From: BOG-1112 sp964635325
Lineage (GTDB): Bacteria; Bdellovibrionota_B; Oligoflexia; Oligoflexales; Bog-1112
NCBI GenBank assembly: GCA_964635325.1
Contig: CAZWOL010000050.1
Coordinates: forward strand, 1 to 20,956
DNA: 20,956 nt
Direction of reading: 5' to 3'
The translations under genes and the position numbers were made by a program. This document shows positions 1-7,680 of the stretch, in pieces. Each line of letters starts with the position of its first letter. The stretch's first letter is position 1. Below the pieces are notes generated by a model that was not told the DNA's origin, made no database searches, and saw only the letters and a program-made list of their open reading frames with translations.

Positions 1-10
1 GAGCAGAGGC

Positions 11-988
11 CTATTTTTTGTCGGCATCGTCTTTGTGATGGTCGCCTTTGGATTCTTGGTGACGCTTTTGGCTTTCTTGGACATGCGTAGAAACTTCTTT
101 AACAGCCCCAATCATGGTATCGCCCTTGATGTTGACTTCTTTTTGGAAGGCTGGGTTGGACACTTTTTGGGTGTAGGCTTTAATGTCTTCTACACTCTTA
201 TCCTTAAAGGTTTTAGAAAGTTGCATCACGCTGGCTTGCTTGATGGTTTTTTCCATCGTTGCAAACATTGCTTTGCTATCTTTTGAGTTGCCATTTGGTC
301 CCATAGAAGCCATGCTTTCCAGCATTTTCATGGTTTGTTTTTGGGTTCCTAGAGCACCATCTGCAGCTTCCAAAGCAGCCACTCTGTCGGCTGACAAGCT
401 ATCCATTTTGAAGGTTTTGAAATATTCCATCAGTTCTTTTTGACCAGCTGGAGTCTGATTGTAGACCTGAGCATCTTTAACCTGAGCCACTGCAGGATCT
501 TGGTAGGTTTCATTGAGTTGATTGAGTTCGTCCTCACTCATATTTTGATGCATGGCGTTTTTGTAGTTTGCGAGAAGTCGTTCGCTGCTTACGATTTTTT
601 TGAGTTGTTCGAGCTCTTCTTGGTCACTGGCACTTAATTGTGCAGCATCTTGGATTTGTTCAAGTTGGGATTCAAGGAGCTCATCCATTGCCTTGAACTC
701 ATTGAGAATCTGTGAATGAACCAGGAAGTTGTCGATTTTTTTCATTTTAGGATCATCAGAGGAAGCCACTGGTGCAACGGTCGATGCTGCCTTAGATTGC
801 TGCGAACCTGATACGCTATCTTCTGTTTTTGGGGAGCTTGAAGGTGTAGTCCCATGTGCGCTATCCGCATCAACGATCGCACTATCTTCGCTCAAATTTG
901 GTTCTGAAGACTTCTTCTTCATGAATACACCGAGACCAACAACAACAGCTAGTCCCAAGATTCCACCAACAATATACGACTTTTTCAT
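11..988 (-). CDS. N-terminally membrane-anchored protein of unknown function
   Basis: The 325-residue product begins MKKSYIVGGILGLAVVVGLG, a short basic start followed by one hydrophobic segment (about residues 5-22) with no clear cleavage site, so it is probably anchored in the inner membrane with the rest in the periplasm. Residues about 30-80 are Ser/Thr/Asp-rich and low complexity, like a linker. Residues about 85-300 are hydrophilic, predicted mostly helical, rich in Gln, Glu, Lys and Met, with no cysteine seen. The last 20 residues are a His/Asp/Lys-rich tail. AGAGGA about 5 bases upstream of the ATG supports the start. I do not recognise the family. It is divergent from the pst operon, with about 280 bases between the two starts; the gene downstream of its stop lies outside the window. 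Confidence 0.8.
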   Translation of the reverse strand: MKKSYIVGGILGLAVVVGLGVFMKKKSSEPNLSEDSAIVDADSAHGTTPSSSPKTEDSVSGSQQSKAASTVAPVASSDDPKMKKIDNFLVHSQILNEFKAMDELLESQLEQIQDAAQLSASDQEELEQLKKIVSSERLLANYKNAMHQNMSEDELNQLNETYQDPAVAQVKDAQVYNQTPAGQKELMEYFKTFKMDSLSADRVAALEAADGALGTQKQTMKMLESMASMGPNGNSKDSKAMFATMEKTIKQASVMQLSKTFKDKSVEDIKAYTQKVSNPAFQKEVNIKGDTMIGAVKEVSTHVQESQKRHQESKGDHHKDDADKK

Positions 989-1050
989 CTGTGATCCTCT
1001 CGATCATTGAATAACGTTAGTTCAAAAATAAAGTCTTCAGGTTCTAGCAA

Positions 1051-1102
1051 GCTGAGTTAAAAAAGTAAATCTCAGCATGCGTGGGGTCCATGCTAGACCC
1101 CA
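1051..1102. repeat. Two adjacent inverted repeats upstream of the pst operon
   Basis: GCTGAG at 1051-1056 is mirrored by CTCAGC at 1071-1076. TGGGGTC at 1082-1088 is mirrored perfectly by GACCCCA at 1096-1102 with a seven-base loop. No T-run follows on either strand, so these do not look like terminators. They lie between two divergent genes and could be regulator sites, transcript structures or chance. Confidence 0.35.
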
Positions 1103-1166
1103 ACCTTTAGTTTAGCTTGTCCAATTTCAAGCGCAAAATCTTTTAGCAGAGAATGGAGGATCTGCC

Positions 1167-1203
1167 TTGTATGTTTGTCGGCCATGCCTATAATTGCAGG
1201 CAT
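1167..1203 (+). promoter_or_regulatory. Candidate sigma70 promoter of the pst operon with an inverted repeat over the -10
   Basis: TTGTAT at 1167-1172 is followed after 16 bases by a perfect TATAAT at 1189-1194. The -10 lies within an inverted repeat: ATGCCT at 1184-1189, an eight-base centre, then AGGCAT at 1198-1203. Transcription from here would leave a leader of about 50-90 bases before pstS. No clear PhoB-type box (paired CTGTCAT-like half sites 11 bases apart) is visible. Confidence 0.5.
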
Positions 1204-1288
1204 TCGAAGAAGGAAAACCTCTTCGTTGTAGAAATATCGGCCCAGCTTATGAATGAATCTCCATATAACAAAAAACAGTAGATTCAAT

Positions 1289-2161
1289 ATGTTAAAAAAC
1301 AAATGCTCAGTTTTGTGGAGTACCTGCGTCTTTGCGATTCTTTTTTTTGGTACGGAATTGGGCTTTGCACAAAAAAGTCTGACAGGTACCCTAAAAATTG
1401 CGGGCGGTACTGCACCTATTCCTTTCTTTAAAGCGATGGCTGATCAATTGCGGAGCCAAAGCCCTCAGTTGAATATTTTTATAGCAGGAGGTGGGTCCGG
1501 CGTAGGTGTGCAAAAACTGGGCTCTGGCCTCATCGATATAGCAAGTACGGGTCGTCCACTTTCTTCCGAAGAAAAAAAACGCTTTGACCTTGTCTCCAAC
1601 CCGTTCGCCAATGATGCAATTGTTTTAGTGGTACATCCCCAAAATCCTCTAAGCAATCTGAGTATAAGCGAAGCTCAACGTATCTTTGCGGGTGAGCAGC
1701 TCAATTGGCAGAAGGGAGCTTCATCCAATAAAGGAGCATCCCCCATTCACGTTTATGTGAGGGATGAGTCGAGTGGGAGCCAAGACTTTGTGCTTCGTCG
1801 TATCCTGAAAGAAAAGCGATTGCATCACTCTGCGCTTTTTACGAACTCGCAGGGAGCGATGAAGATGGCGATTGCAAATGACCCCAATGGGATTGGTTTT
1901 ATCAGTCTTTCTTATTTGGACAGCTCGGTTAAAGCACTGCGTGTGAACGGTCATGCCGCAAATCTCAAGACTATAGAGTCTCGTCGTTATCCGTTAGTCC
2001 GTACACTCTATCTCAGCACCCAAAGAAACCCTCCGCTCTTGGTCAAGCAATTTATACGCAAACTTCAGGATAAAAACAGTGCGGTTCTGCTTAGAAAGTG
2101 GGGCTTACTGCCCACACATCATCCGCTTCCTAAATCCTCTGCTCCCACAAGGAACACCTAA
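1289..2161 (+). CDS. pstS: Phosphate-binding periplasmic protein, PstS-like
   Basis: This is the substrate-binding component of a high-affinity phosphate ABC transporter (PBP-like family). From the ATG at 1289 the product is about 290 residues and starts with a Sec signal peptide: basic MLKNK, a hydrophobic core, and probable cleavage after GFA. Family motifs are present: GGGSGVGV in the first lobe, a phosphate-contacting RDESSGSQDF, and GIGFISLSYL near the end. An in-frame ATG at 1253 would add 12 residues; neither start has a convincing Shine-Dalgarno, and I prefer 1289 because it gives the cleaner signal peptide. The cleaved protein appears soluble, not a lipoprotein. The stop is 3 bases before pstC, so translation of the operon is probably coupled. 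A relative binding another oxyanion cannot be excluded. Confidence 0.9.
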   Translation: MLKNKCSVLWSTCVFAILFFGTELGFAQKSLTGTLKIAGGTAPIPFFKAMADQLRSQSPQLNIFIAGGGSGVGVQKLGSGLIDIASTGRPLSSEEKKRFDLVSNPFANDAIVLVVHPQNPLSNLSISEAQRIFAGEQLNWQKGASSNKGASPIHVYVRDESSGSQDFVLRRILKEKRLHHSALFTNSQGAMKMAIANDPNGIGFISLSYLDSSVKALRVNGHAANLKTIESRRYPLVRTLYLSTQRNPPLLVKQFIRKLQDKNSAVLLRKWGLLPTHHPLPKSSAPTRNT

Positions 2162-2164
2162 TCG

Positions 2165-3004
2165 ATGCGTTTGCAGCAGATTGCAAAACTCACCTTCTTT
2201 GTACCTGTGGGAATCTTTCTTGGCTGCACACTTATTCTATGGAGCATGCTACTCACTCCATTCTTTGAACTCCTGATGGATGATATCACTCCATTTTTGA
2301 GTTGGGAGTGGGATCCTAGCAATAAGCAGTTTGGAATTTTACCTATGATGGTGAGCTCACTCTGTATTGCAAGTCTCACGACATCATTGGCCTTTGTATG
2401 GTCCTTAGGGCTTTCGCTATTCTTGCATAGCTTAGGTCCACAGATTTTGTGTCGCCTTCTCTCTTTTTTAGTGCGTGCCATGGCTTCAGTGCCTGCTATT
2501 CTTTTTGGGTTAGCAGGAGTTCTGTATGTAGTACCTATGGTACGTTCATATTCGCAAGCGAGTGGGTACTCATTAGTTGCAACGGTTGTAGTGCTAGGCT
2601 TTTTTCTTGTTCCCTTCCAAACAAAACTCTGTCTTTCTGCATTTGGTGCAGCGGACGAAAAAGTTGGATATTCTGCAGAACTTTTGGGTTTTAGTTCCTG
2701 GCAAAAACTCATCTGGGTAATTCTTCCGGAATCACGCAAGGCTCTACTTGCCGGTATCGCTATGAGCTTTGGTCGTTCTTTGGGAGATACCATGATTGCT
2801 CTGTTGGTTTCTGGTAATTCGCCCCATGTACCAAGTTCACTATTTTCTCCAACACGTGCATTGACGGCTCATATTGCTTTGGTTGCTTCTACGGATGCTT
2901 TTTCTCGGGTCTTTGATTCCTTATATGTCGTAGTAGCAATATTGCTCTGCTGTACAGTAGGGACCAATCTCCTGAGCACTTGGTTTATAGAGAGAAAGGT
3001 CTAG
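2165..3004 (+). CDS. pstC: Phosphate ABC transporter permease, PstC-like
   Basis: This is one of two inner-membrane permeases of the phosphate transporter. The 279-residue product has about six hydrophobic segments, a periplasmic loop after the first (about residues 35-55), and the conserved cytoplasmic EAA-type loop. The motif GRSLGDTM at about residues 208-215 corresponds to the usual PstC GRALGETM; the usual Glu is Asp here. The protein is shorter than E. coli PstC (about 320 residues). The gene starts 3 bases after pstS and ends 2 bases before the preferred pstA start. The order S-C-A-B supports the assignment to PstC over PstA. Confidence 0.88.
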   Translation: MRLQQIAKLTFFVPVGIFLGCTLILWSMLLTPFFELLMDDITPFLSWEWDPSNKQFGILPMMVSSLCIASLTTSLAFVWSLGLSLFLHSLGPQILCRLLSFLVRAMASVPAILFGLAGVLYVVPMVRSYSQASGYSLVATVVVLGFFLVPFQTKLCLSAFGAADEKVGYSAELLGFSSWQKLIWVILPESRKALLAGIAMSFGRSLGDTMIALLVSGNSPHVPSSLFSPTRALTAHIALVASTDAFSRVFDSLYVVVAILLCCTVGTNLLSTWFIERKV

Positions 3005-3006
3005 GG

Positions 3007-3885
3007 ATGGATTTTCTCGAAAAAAATGCCAAGTTGTTGGCTTGGACTAGCGCCTTGCTCTTTTTGATCGTCAGCACTTCTTTCTTATATTTGTTATTTT
3101 CGAATGGTCTACGTGCCTTTTATATCCTGTTGTCCGATCCCACATCTATGATCACAGCATATCCACTACCTTTGCTTTTGCATCGCTTCTTTTTAGTTCA
3201 ACGTATATTTCCTGCTGTCATTGGAACTCTAAGTGTCATAAGTCTTGCTGTATTTTTTGCGGCCCCCTTAGGCATTGCTATTGGTATATGGTTGAGTTTT
3301 TTTGCAAGTCCTCATAGCAAACGAATTATGCACTTTGTTATTCAATTGCTTGCGAGCACTCCATCGATTGTCTTGGGATTTGCTGGCTACTGCACAATGC
3401 TGTGGATACGACAAAAATGGGGGCTAGCAGCTCGACCCTGCCTGCTCCTAGCAGCTCTGTCTCTATGTTTACTAATTTTACCAGTCCTAATCCGTGCGAC
3501 TGAAAACTCCTTGTTACTGGTTTCTAAAAGCCTAAATTTAACAGGGTTGGCCTTGGGTTTTAGCCCATTGCAAAATGCAATTTTCCTTATTTTACCGAAA
3601 GCTCGTCGGGGAATTGGTCGGGGAATTTTCCTTGCAACCGTAAGAGCTGCGGAGGACACTGCGATCATCATGCTAACCGGTGCGGTTGCAGATGCAGTAT
3701 GGCCCAATGGCTTACTAGATCCGTTCTCTAGTCTCTCTGTGCAAGTACTCTATGGCATTTCTGAATACCGGGGAGTACATGACCAGCTTGTCATCTTTGC
3801 AACGAGTTTGGTACTTGTGAGTCTAACCTTCCTATTATCCTATATTGGTGAGCGATGTGTCTCAGGAAAACCCCATGCTAAGTGA
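3007..3885 (+). CDS. pstA: Phosphate ABC transporter permease, PstA-like
   Basis: This is the second permease of the phosphate transporter, 292 residues from the ATG at 3007. An upstream in-frame start at 2980 would overlap pstC; 3007 is preferred because AGAAAGGT lies just upstream and the product then begins MDFLEKN ahead of the first hydrophobic segment. About six membrane segments are visible, with the family-typical ASTPSIVLGFAGY region in the middle. The EAA-like loop reads RAAEDTAIIMLTG, where PstA usually has RAAGETAPL, so Gly-Glu is replaced by Glu-Asp and the Arg is kept. The 3' end overlaps the pstB ATG by 11 bases. Confidence 0.87.
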   Translation: MDFLEKNAKLLAWTSALLFLIVSTSFLYLLFSNGLRAFYILLSDPTSMITAYPLPLLLHRFFLVQRIFPAVIGTLSVISLAVFFAAPLGIAIGIWLSFFASPHSKRIMHFVIQLLASTPSIVLGFAGYCTMLWIRQKWGLAARPCLLLAALSLCLLILPVLIRATENSLLLVSKSLNLTGLALGFSPLQNAIFLILPKARRGIGRGIFLATVRAAEDTAIIMLTGAVADAVWPNGLLDPFSSLSVQVLYGISEYRGVHDQLVIFATSLVLVSLTFLLSYIGERCVSGKPHAK

Positions 3886-4588
3886 TCATAGACTTACTGC
3901 TGTTATCTCGAACCTCAGCCTCAGGTATGGTTCAAAACTTATACTCGAAGATGCTTCGTGCCATTTTCGTTCTGGTGAACTCAATTTTTTGTGTGGATCT
4001 TCGGGAAACGGAAAGACTTCACTTTTCTATCTGTTCAACCGTTTGAGTGAGAATTTTCCATCTTTAGTTGCAGATGGCTCTCTGCGCCTTTTGATCGACC
4101 AAAAGTGGGTTGATGTGTACCCAACCTGTCACTATCCTCTAGCAGCTCTGCGAGCTAAAGTCGCTATGGTCTTTCAGGTCCCACACCTTTTGCCCGGGAG
4201 CATACGCAGAAATTTTAGTCTGCCGTTGCGACTTGTAAAAAAAATGTCGAAGGCAAGCTGCGAAACTATCATGAAAACACAGCTGATAGAAGTTGGCCTA
4301 TGGGATGAGTTGAAAGACAATCTCGACAAAGCTGCCACGAGTTTATCCATTGGTCAGCAGCAACGTCTATGCCTTGCGCGAGCACTTGTTATGGACCCGA
4401 GCTTTCTCTTTCTTGACGAGCCAACTGCCTCTTTAGATAGTGAATCTGCCGACAAAATTTTGAGTTTGCTGCACAATCTACGCGATCGTTACACCATCGT
4501 TTTGATCTCCCACAATGCTCATGAATGGGAACGCTATGGTGATCGTGTGTGGAGAATTCGCGATCGCAAACTTATCGAACTCGTATAA
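3875..4588 (+). CDS. pstB: Phosphate ABC transporter ATP-binding protein, PstB-like
   Basis: This ATPase would drive the PstSCA importer from the cytoplasmic face. The 237 residues contain all ABC motifs in order: Walker A GSSGNGKTS (about residue 41), a Q-loop VFQVPHLLPGS (about 99), signature LSIGQQQR (about 152), Walker B FLFLDEP (about 174), D-loop SLDSES and H-loop ISHN. The stretch FNRLSENFPSLVADGS matches the PstB-specific LNRMNDL region that follows Walker A, supporting PstB over a generic ABC ATPase. The Q-loop differs from the usual VFQKPNPFPMSIYDN. ATG 3875 is chosen because AGGAAA sits 4-8 bases upstream; a TTG at 3845 would only extend it into pstA. No phoU follows. Confidence 0.88.
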   Translation: MLSDHRLTAVISNLSLRYGSKLILEDASCHFRSGELNFLCGSSGNGKTSLFYLFNRLSENFPSLVADGSLRLLIDQKWVDVYPTCHYPLAALRAKVAMVFQVPHLLPGSIRRNFSLPLRLVKKMSKASCETIMKTQLIEVGLWDELKDNLDKAATSLSIGQQQRLCLARALVMDPSFLFLDEPTASLDSESADKILSLLHNLRDRYTIVLISHNAHEWERYGDRVWRIRDRKLIELV

Positions 4589-4593
4589 TCTAG

Positions 4594-4630
4594 GGCTTTT
4601 GCCTATTTAGGCGAATGATCCCCGATTTTT
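4594..4630 (+). terminator. Possible weak intrinsic terminator after pstB
   Basis: GCCTA at 4601-4605 pairs with TAGGC at 4608-4612. This lies inside a looser GGG/CCC pairing (4594-4596 with 4621-4623), followed by a T5 run from about 4626. The stem is short and interrupted, so it is only a candidate end for the pst transcript. Confidence 0.3.
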
Positions 4631-4688
4631 CCTCATTTTTTCCCTAAACTTGCCGATGGACCAATGTCCTTTCATAGAGAGTGGCTAA

Positions 4689-5861
4689 GTGCTTAGGGAA
4701 ATTCTTGTTCAAATCATCATGATCAGCAGCTTTATCCAAGCGTGCACATCCTCCTCAAAAAAAGAGGTCTCTCCGGTTATTGTTACAAAGCCGACACGTC
4801 TTCATCTATTCACACATACAGAAAATCAAGTTGAGGGTCATCTCTTAGACATAAAACGTGCCGAAATTCATTCCGTGCAAAAACATCCTGAACTGAGTTT
4901 TAGTTTCGATAGTAGAGCTGAGTTGATCGAGTACGAGGTTTTTCCCATGGGTTCACAAACAGTAGAACCTGTCTGCCTGCAAACATCCCCCTACTGTCCA
5001 CCCGACGAAAGTGCAGTATGCGAAAATCTACGTGATCTGTGCGATCACTCAGAGGATACCTTTGGCCCACAGAAAAAGAGAGTTTATGCGGCTCCTCTTA
5101 GTATGCTGAGTCTTCCACAAGGCCACTATGCTATAAAACTACGCGCATGCATACCCACTAGTAAATCATTATCCTGTGGACCCTATACTGAGATGGAACA
5201 TACCCAGGAGATCCATTCCAAGACACTACTCTGGGGCTATACTTATTTGCAAGAGCAGTGGTTTTCTAAACTTGACGAACTTGCTGTAGACATAAGCAAA
5301 GCCTTGTATAAGTACCGACAGGAAAGCAAAAGTGATGCATCCTGTACGCGAGCAGACGACCATGGTGATCTGAGCTATGCTGTAAATGTTTTAGATGAAA
5401 GCTTGATTCAAGCGGCCTTTCATTTGACGAGGATTCCAAAGAACCTAAGTGCAGTTCCCACAAAAACAGATAATGCATCCAACGATCTCACAATGGCCTA
5501 TCCAATCAGTCCAGACAAAGCACCTCTCCCACCCCAAAGTGTTTTGCTCTATAGGCCGACTTTTTCTATGGATGCGCCAATTCATCTAAACCCCAAGGGC
5601 TTGCGTGAATTCGTAAATGCTTACATTATCGCAAAGAAGACGCCTTCTATGCTTGAACTTGAGCCAAGTTTTATCATGCAGATGATTCATAAAACATTAG
5701 AAGTCGATCCTAAACAGATACAAACTTCATCGGCTTGTCCAGCTCGTCAAGACTACGATAAGACCGCACAATTTCTTAAAAAGCAACTGGATGCTATCGA
5801 AAAGCAGCTCAAAATTGTAAATGAGAGATTACAACAAGAAGCTGGTATTACAGGAAAATAA
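4689..5861 (+). CDS. Predicted lipoprotein of unknown function
   Basis: The 390-residue product starts at a GTG with AGAGAG about 7 bases upstream. Its N-terminus is a hydrophobic signal peptide ending in SFIQAC, so Cys19 is the probable lipidation site and the protein is predicted to be a membrane lipoprotein. After a Ser/Lys linker come residues about 70-130 with several cysteines in a short span (CLQTSPYCPPDESAVCENLR region), likely disulfide-bonded, then CIPTSKSLSC. The C-terminus (about residues 355-388) is Lys/Gln/Leu-rich and predicted to be a coiled coil. I do not recognise the family. It lies 100 bases after pstB on the same strand, but nothing links it to phosphate uptake. The GTG start is supported mainly by the signal peptide. 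Confidence 0.8.
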   Translation: MLREILVQIIMISSFIQACTSSSKKEVSPVIVTKPTRLHLFTHTENQVEGHLLDIKRAEIHSVQKHPELSFSFDSRAELIEYEVFPMGSQTVEPVCLQTSPYCPPDESAVCENLRDLCDHSEDTFGPQKKRVYAAPLSMLSLPQGHYAIKLRACIPTSKSLSCGPYTEMEHTQEIHSKTLLWGYTYLQEQWFSKLDELAVDISKALYKYRQESKSDASCTRADDHGDLSYAVNVLDESLIQAAFHLTRIPKNLSAVPTKTDNASNDLTMAYPISPDKAPLPPQSVLLYRPTFSMDAPIHLNPKGLREFVNAYIIAKKTPSMLELEPSFIMQMIHKTLEVDPKQIQTSSACPARQDYDKTAQFLKKQLDAIEKQLKIVNERLQQEAGITGK

Positions 5862-5892
5862 GAAATATCTTTGCAGATTTTTAAGATTTTTT
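5862..5892 (+). terminator. Possible weak A/T-rich intrinsic terminator
   Basis: ATCTT at 5867-5871 pairs with AAGAT at 5883-5887, extendable by three A-T pairs across a mismatch, and a T run continues to 5892. It lies directly after the lipoprotein stop. The stem is A/T-rich and weak. Confidence 0.3.
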
Positions 5893-5941
5893 ACCAAAAG
5901 CCGAAAAGAGAGCGACAGGACCTTAATTTCAAAGGTGTAGG

Positions 5942-6841
5942 ATGAAAATTAGAGCCTTTCTAATATTTTTGAACTTGGGGACTGTTCTTGCTTGTGATGG
6001 AGGCAGTGGAGTAAGCCGTTCTGGATTGGAATCAAATGCTGAGCTGTCGAGGGTGAGAGATTCGTATTCGTCACAGTCATCAACAAGCTCCACAGATACA
6101 ACTCAAGAAGATACGACTGGCAGCAGTGACCCCTCGGTTGAGTATGGTACTTACGGGACCAAAGATTGTTCGATTATGGGCAACCGTAAAGCGGGTGACA
6201 TTTGTGGTTATGATTTTTGTGGAACAAGCGATAATTTGACCGTAAAAGCACTGATGAATTATCTCAAAACCAATAACAATGTCGATCCTAGCAATTGTCA
6301 AAACGCAGACGTGATTAAGATACTTACCAGTTTGACATCTTTGGATTTGCACGGGCAGAATTTAACAGACATTGCCCCACTCCTGATGATGACAAAGCTA
6401 CAGACACTGAATCTTGCGAACAACAGCCTTACAAGTGATCTGAGCTACCTGCGACTGATGACAAACCTCGTCACCTTAGATGTGAGCAACAACCAACTCA
6501 CTTCTCTAGCGGGTATTTCCGCTGCAAATGGTCTAAAATCTATCTATGCATCTAATAATAAGTTGATAGACATCAGTGCATTGGGACCCTGTAAAAATCT
6601 GGAAATTGCAGACCTAGGAAACAACCAAATCAAATCGATCGTTTTTCTGACGGACCGTCAGGTCACTATAAACGTTGCAGACAACCCAGGTGTGCTTACA
6701 GAAGCTGACAATCCTGCAGGCCCACTCAATACAAATGGATCATGCAAGCAGTCCACGGGTGGGGAAATACTCAACGACGTTGCTGGCTCAACCACCTGTG
6801 TGTGGAATGGCGCCACTGTTTCTCTAGGTAAGATTCCATAG
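5942..6841 (+). CDS. Leucine-rich-repeat lipoprotein (SDS22/internalin-like repeats)
   Basis: The 299-residue product opens with a lipoprotein signal, MKIRAFLIFLNLGTVLAC, placing the lipidated Cys at residue 18. Residues about 20-65 are a Ser/Thr/Asp-rich linker, as expected for a surface-displayed domain on a tether. Residues about 75-120 hold four cysteines and a small cap-like region. From about 128 to 250 there are five to six leucine-rich repeats of about 22 residues, with the consensus LxxLxLxxNxLTDIxxL (for example LVTLDVSNNQLTSLAGI). The C-terminal 50 residues contain two more cysteines. The start is supported by AAAGGTGTAGG immediately upstream. Bacterial repeats of this type usually bind protein partners; the ligand cannot be read from sequence. 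No enzymatic domain is visible. Confidence 0.88.
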   Translation: MKIRAFLIFLNLGTVLACDGGSGVSRSGLESNAELSRVRDSYSSQSSTSSTDTTQEDTTGSSDPSVEYGTYGTKDCSIMGNRKAGDICGYDFCGTSDNLTVKALMNYLKTNNNVDPSNCQNADVIKILTSLTSLDLHGQNLTDIAPLLMMTKLQTLNLANNSLTSDLSYLRLMTNLVTLDVSNNQLTSLAGISAANGLKSIYASNNKLIDISALGPCKNLEIADLGNNQIKSIVFLTDRQVTINVADNPGVLTEADNPAGPLNTNGSCKQSTGGEILNDVAGSTTCVWNGATVSLGKIP

Positions 6842-6907
6842 CTTAGAAAGAACCTAGGCGGGCTGTTGATTTGCGACAGCGTATGATTGAGGAGTCTGCA
6901 AATCCTG

Positions 6908-6941
6908 GTGAATGCTTAGACTTGAACACCAGACCTTCGAA
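6908..6941. repeat. Inverted repeat CTGGTG / CACCAG
   Basis: CTGGTG near 6905-6910 is mirrored by CACCAG near 6927-6932, with a 16-base loop between the arms. It spans the end of the small candidate ORF between two convergent transcripts. No T run follows, so an intrinsic terminator is not supported. Confidence 0.25.
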
Positions 6942-7011
6942 GTGCGGTGCAGATGAAGGGTTGAATCTTTTCTTTTTCTGTCTTTTCTGTTTTTTTCTTG
7001 GGTTGCGCCAT
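6916..7011 (-). CDS. Possible small basic protein (31 codons)
   Basis: An ATG at 7011-7009 is preceded by GGAGG (7021-7017) at ideal 5-base spacing. It opens a 31-residue ORF beginning MAQPKKKTEKTEKEK, very rich in Lys and Glu, with a C-terminus containing CTALRRSG. It starts 57 bases after the stop of the HAD phosphatase on the same strand and could be the third gene of that operon. The Lys/Glu run is encoded by an A-rich tract, so chance is a serious alternative. I do not recognise the product. Confidence 0.3.
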   Translation of the reverse strand: MAQPKKKTEKTEKEKIQPFICTALRRSGVQV

Positions 7012-7068
7012 AAGAACCTCCATCCTGATCCTTTATCGGCTCAGATAGCTTCAGTCTGAAGTCAATGT

Positions 7069-7680
7069 TCAAAGATGAAGGAGCTGTAGAAGTTCTTTTG
7101 CTTGGTCTACGAGGAAGTCGGGTTTGTATTCTTGCAGAATAGATCGATGATTGAAGCCCCAGGTGACGGAAACACAACGGATACCCGCTTTTCGTGCTGC
7201 TTGAATATCACGGGTTTCGTCTCCGACATAGACGGTCTCGTGCGGTGCCAGTTTAAAATTTTTTAGGGTCTTTTTGATACCTCGAGACTTTCCAAAAACA
7301 GCCATAGTTCCTACAACGGTTTCGAAGATTTGGTCGAGGTCGTGGATTCTAAGAAATTGTTCTACATTCTCTGTAGAGTTTGATGTGCATAAGAATAGAC
7401 GAGCACCTTGAGTGTTTAAAGAACGGATGGTATCTGCAATACCATCGCAAGGAGAAAGCTGTGGTAGAAAGCGTTTGTATTCGGCTCGCACTTGCATCAG
7501 CAACTTGGGCACATTGAGTGCTTTCAAATCAAGAGCACTAAGCAGAGTATGAGCTGGATATTTGCGCAACTCCTCAAACGCCGGTACGTCTATACGCAGT
7601 GTTTCGACGAGACCATTGTAGATCGTTTCACCGGAGTCGACGATTGTGCCATCAAAATCAAAGACGAGGTTTTTGATCAT
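7069..7680 (-). CDS. HAD-family phosphatase, phosphoglycolate phosphatase-like
   Basis: The 203-residue product is a haloacid dehalogenase superfamily hydrolase of the subfamily that includes phosphoglycolate phosphatase and beta-phosphoglucomutase. Motif I is VFDFDGT, with nucleophile Asp8 and acid/base Asp10. Motif II is the LFLCTSNS stretch, motif III is the Lys in FGKSRGIKK, and motif IV is YVGDETRDI with the metal-binding Asp. The small helical cap falls between motifs I and II (about residues 15-85). All catalytic residues are present, so it should be active as a cytoplasmic phosphomonoesterase; the substrate cannot be read from sequence. Its ATG overlaps the stop of the upstream lipoprotein gene (ATGA), implying coupled translation. 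Confidence 0.9.
   Translation of the reverse strand: MIKNLVFDFDGTIVDSGETIYNGLVETLRIDVPAFEELRKYPAHTLLSALDLKALNVPKLLMQVRAEYKRFLPQLSPCDGIADTIRSLNTQGARLFLCTSNSTENVEQFLRIHDLDQIFETVVGTMAVFGKSRGIKKTLKNFKLAPHETVYVGDETRDIQAARKAGIRCVSVTWGFNHRSILQEYKPDFLVDQAKELLQLLHL

Noticed and set aside
1093..1302. Minus-strand 69-codon ORF overlapping the start of pstS
   Set aside because: It covers the likely pst promoter and the pstS start, has no family features, and its hydrophobic start is the complement of an A/T-rich leader.
2158..2793. Long minus-strand ORF (211 codons) opposite pstC
   Set aside because: The plus strand encodes a clear permease in operon context; the antisense product has no recognisable features.
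6905..6940. Possible tRNA T-arm (GTTCAAGTC) on the minus strand
   Set aside because: The flanking bases do not form a T-stem and no anticodon arm is found.
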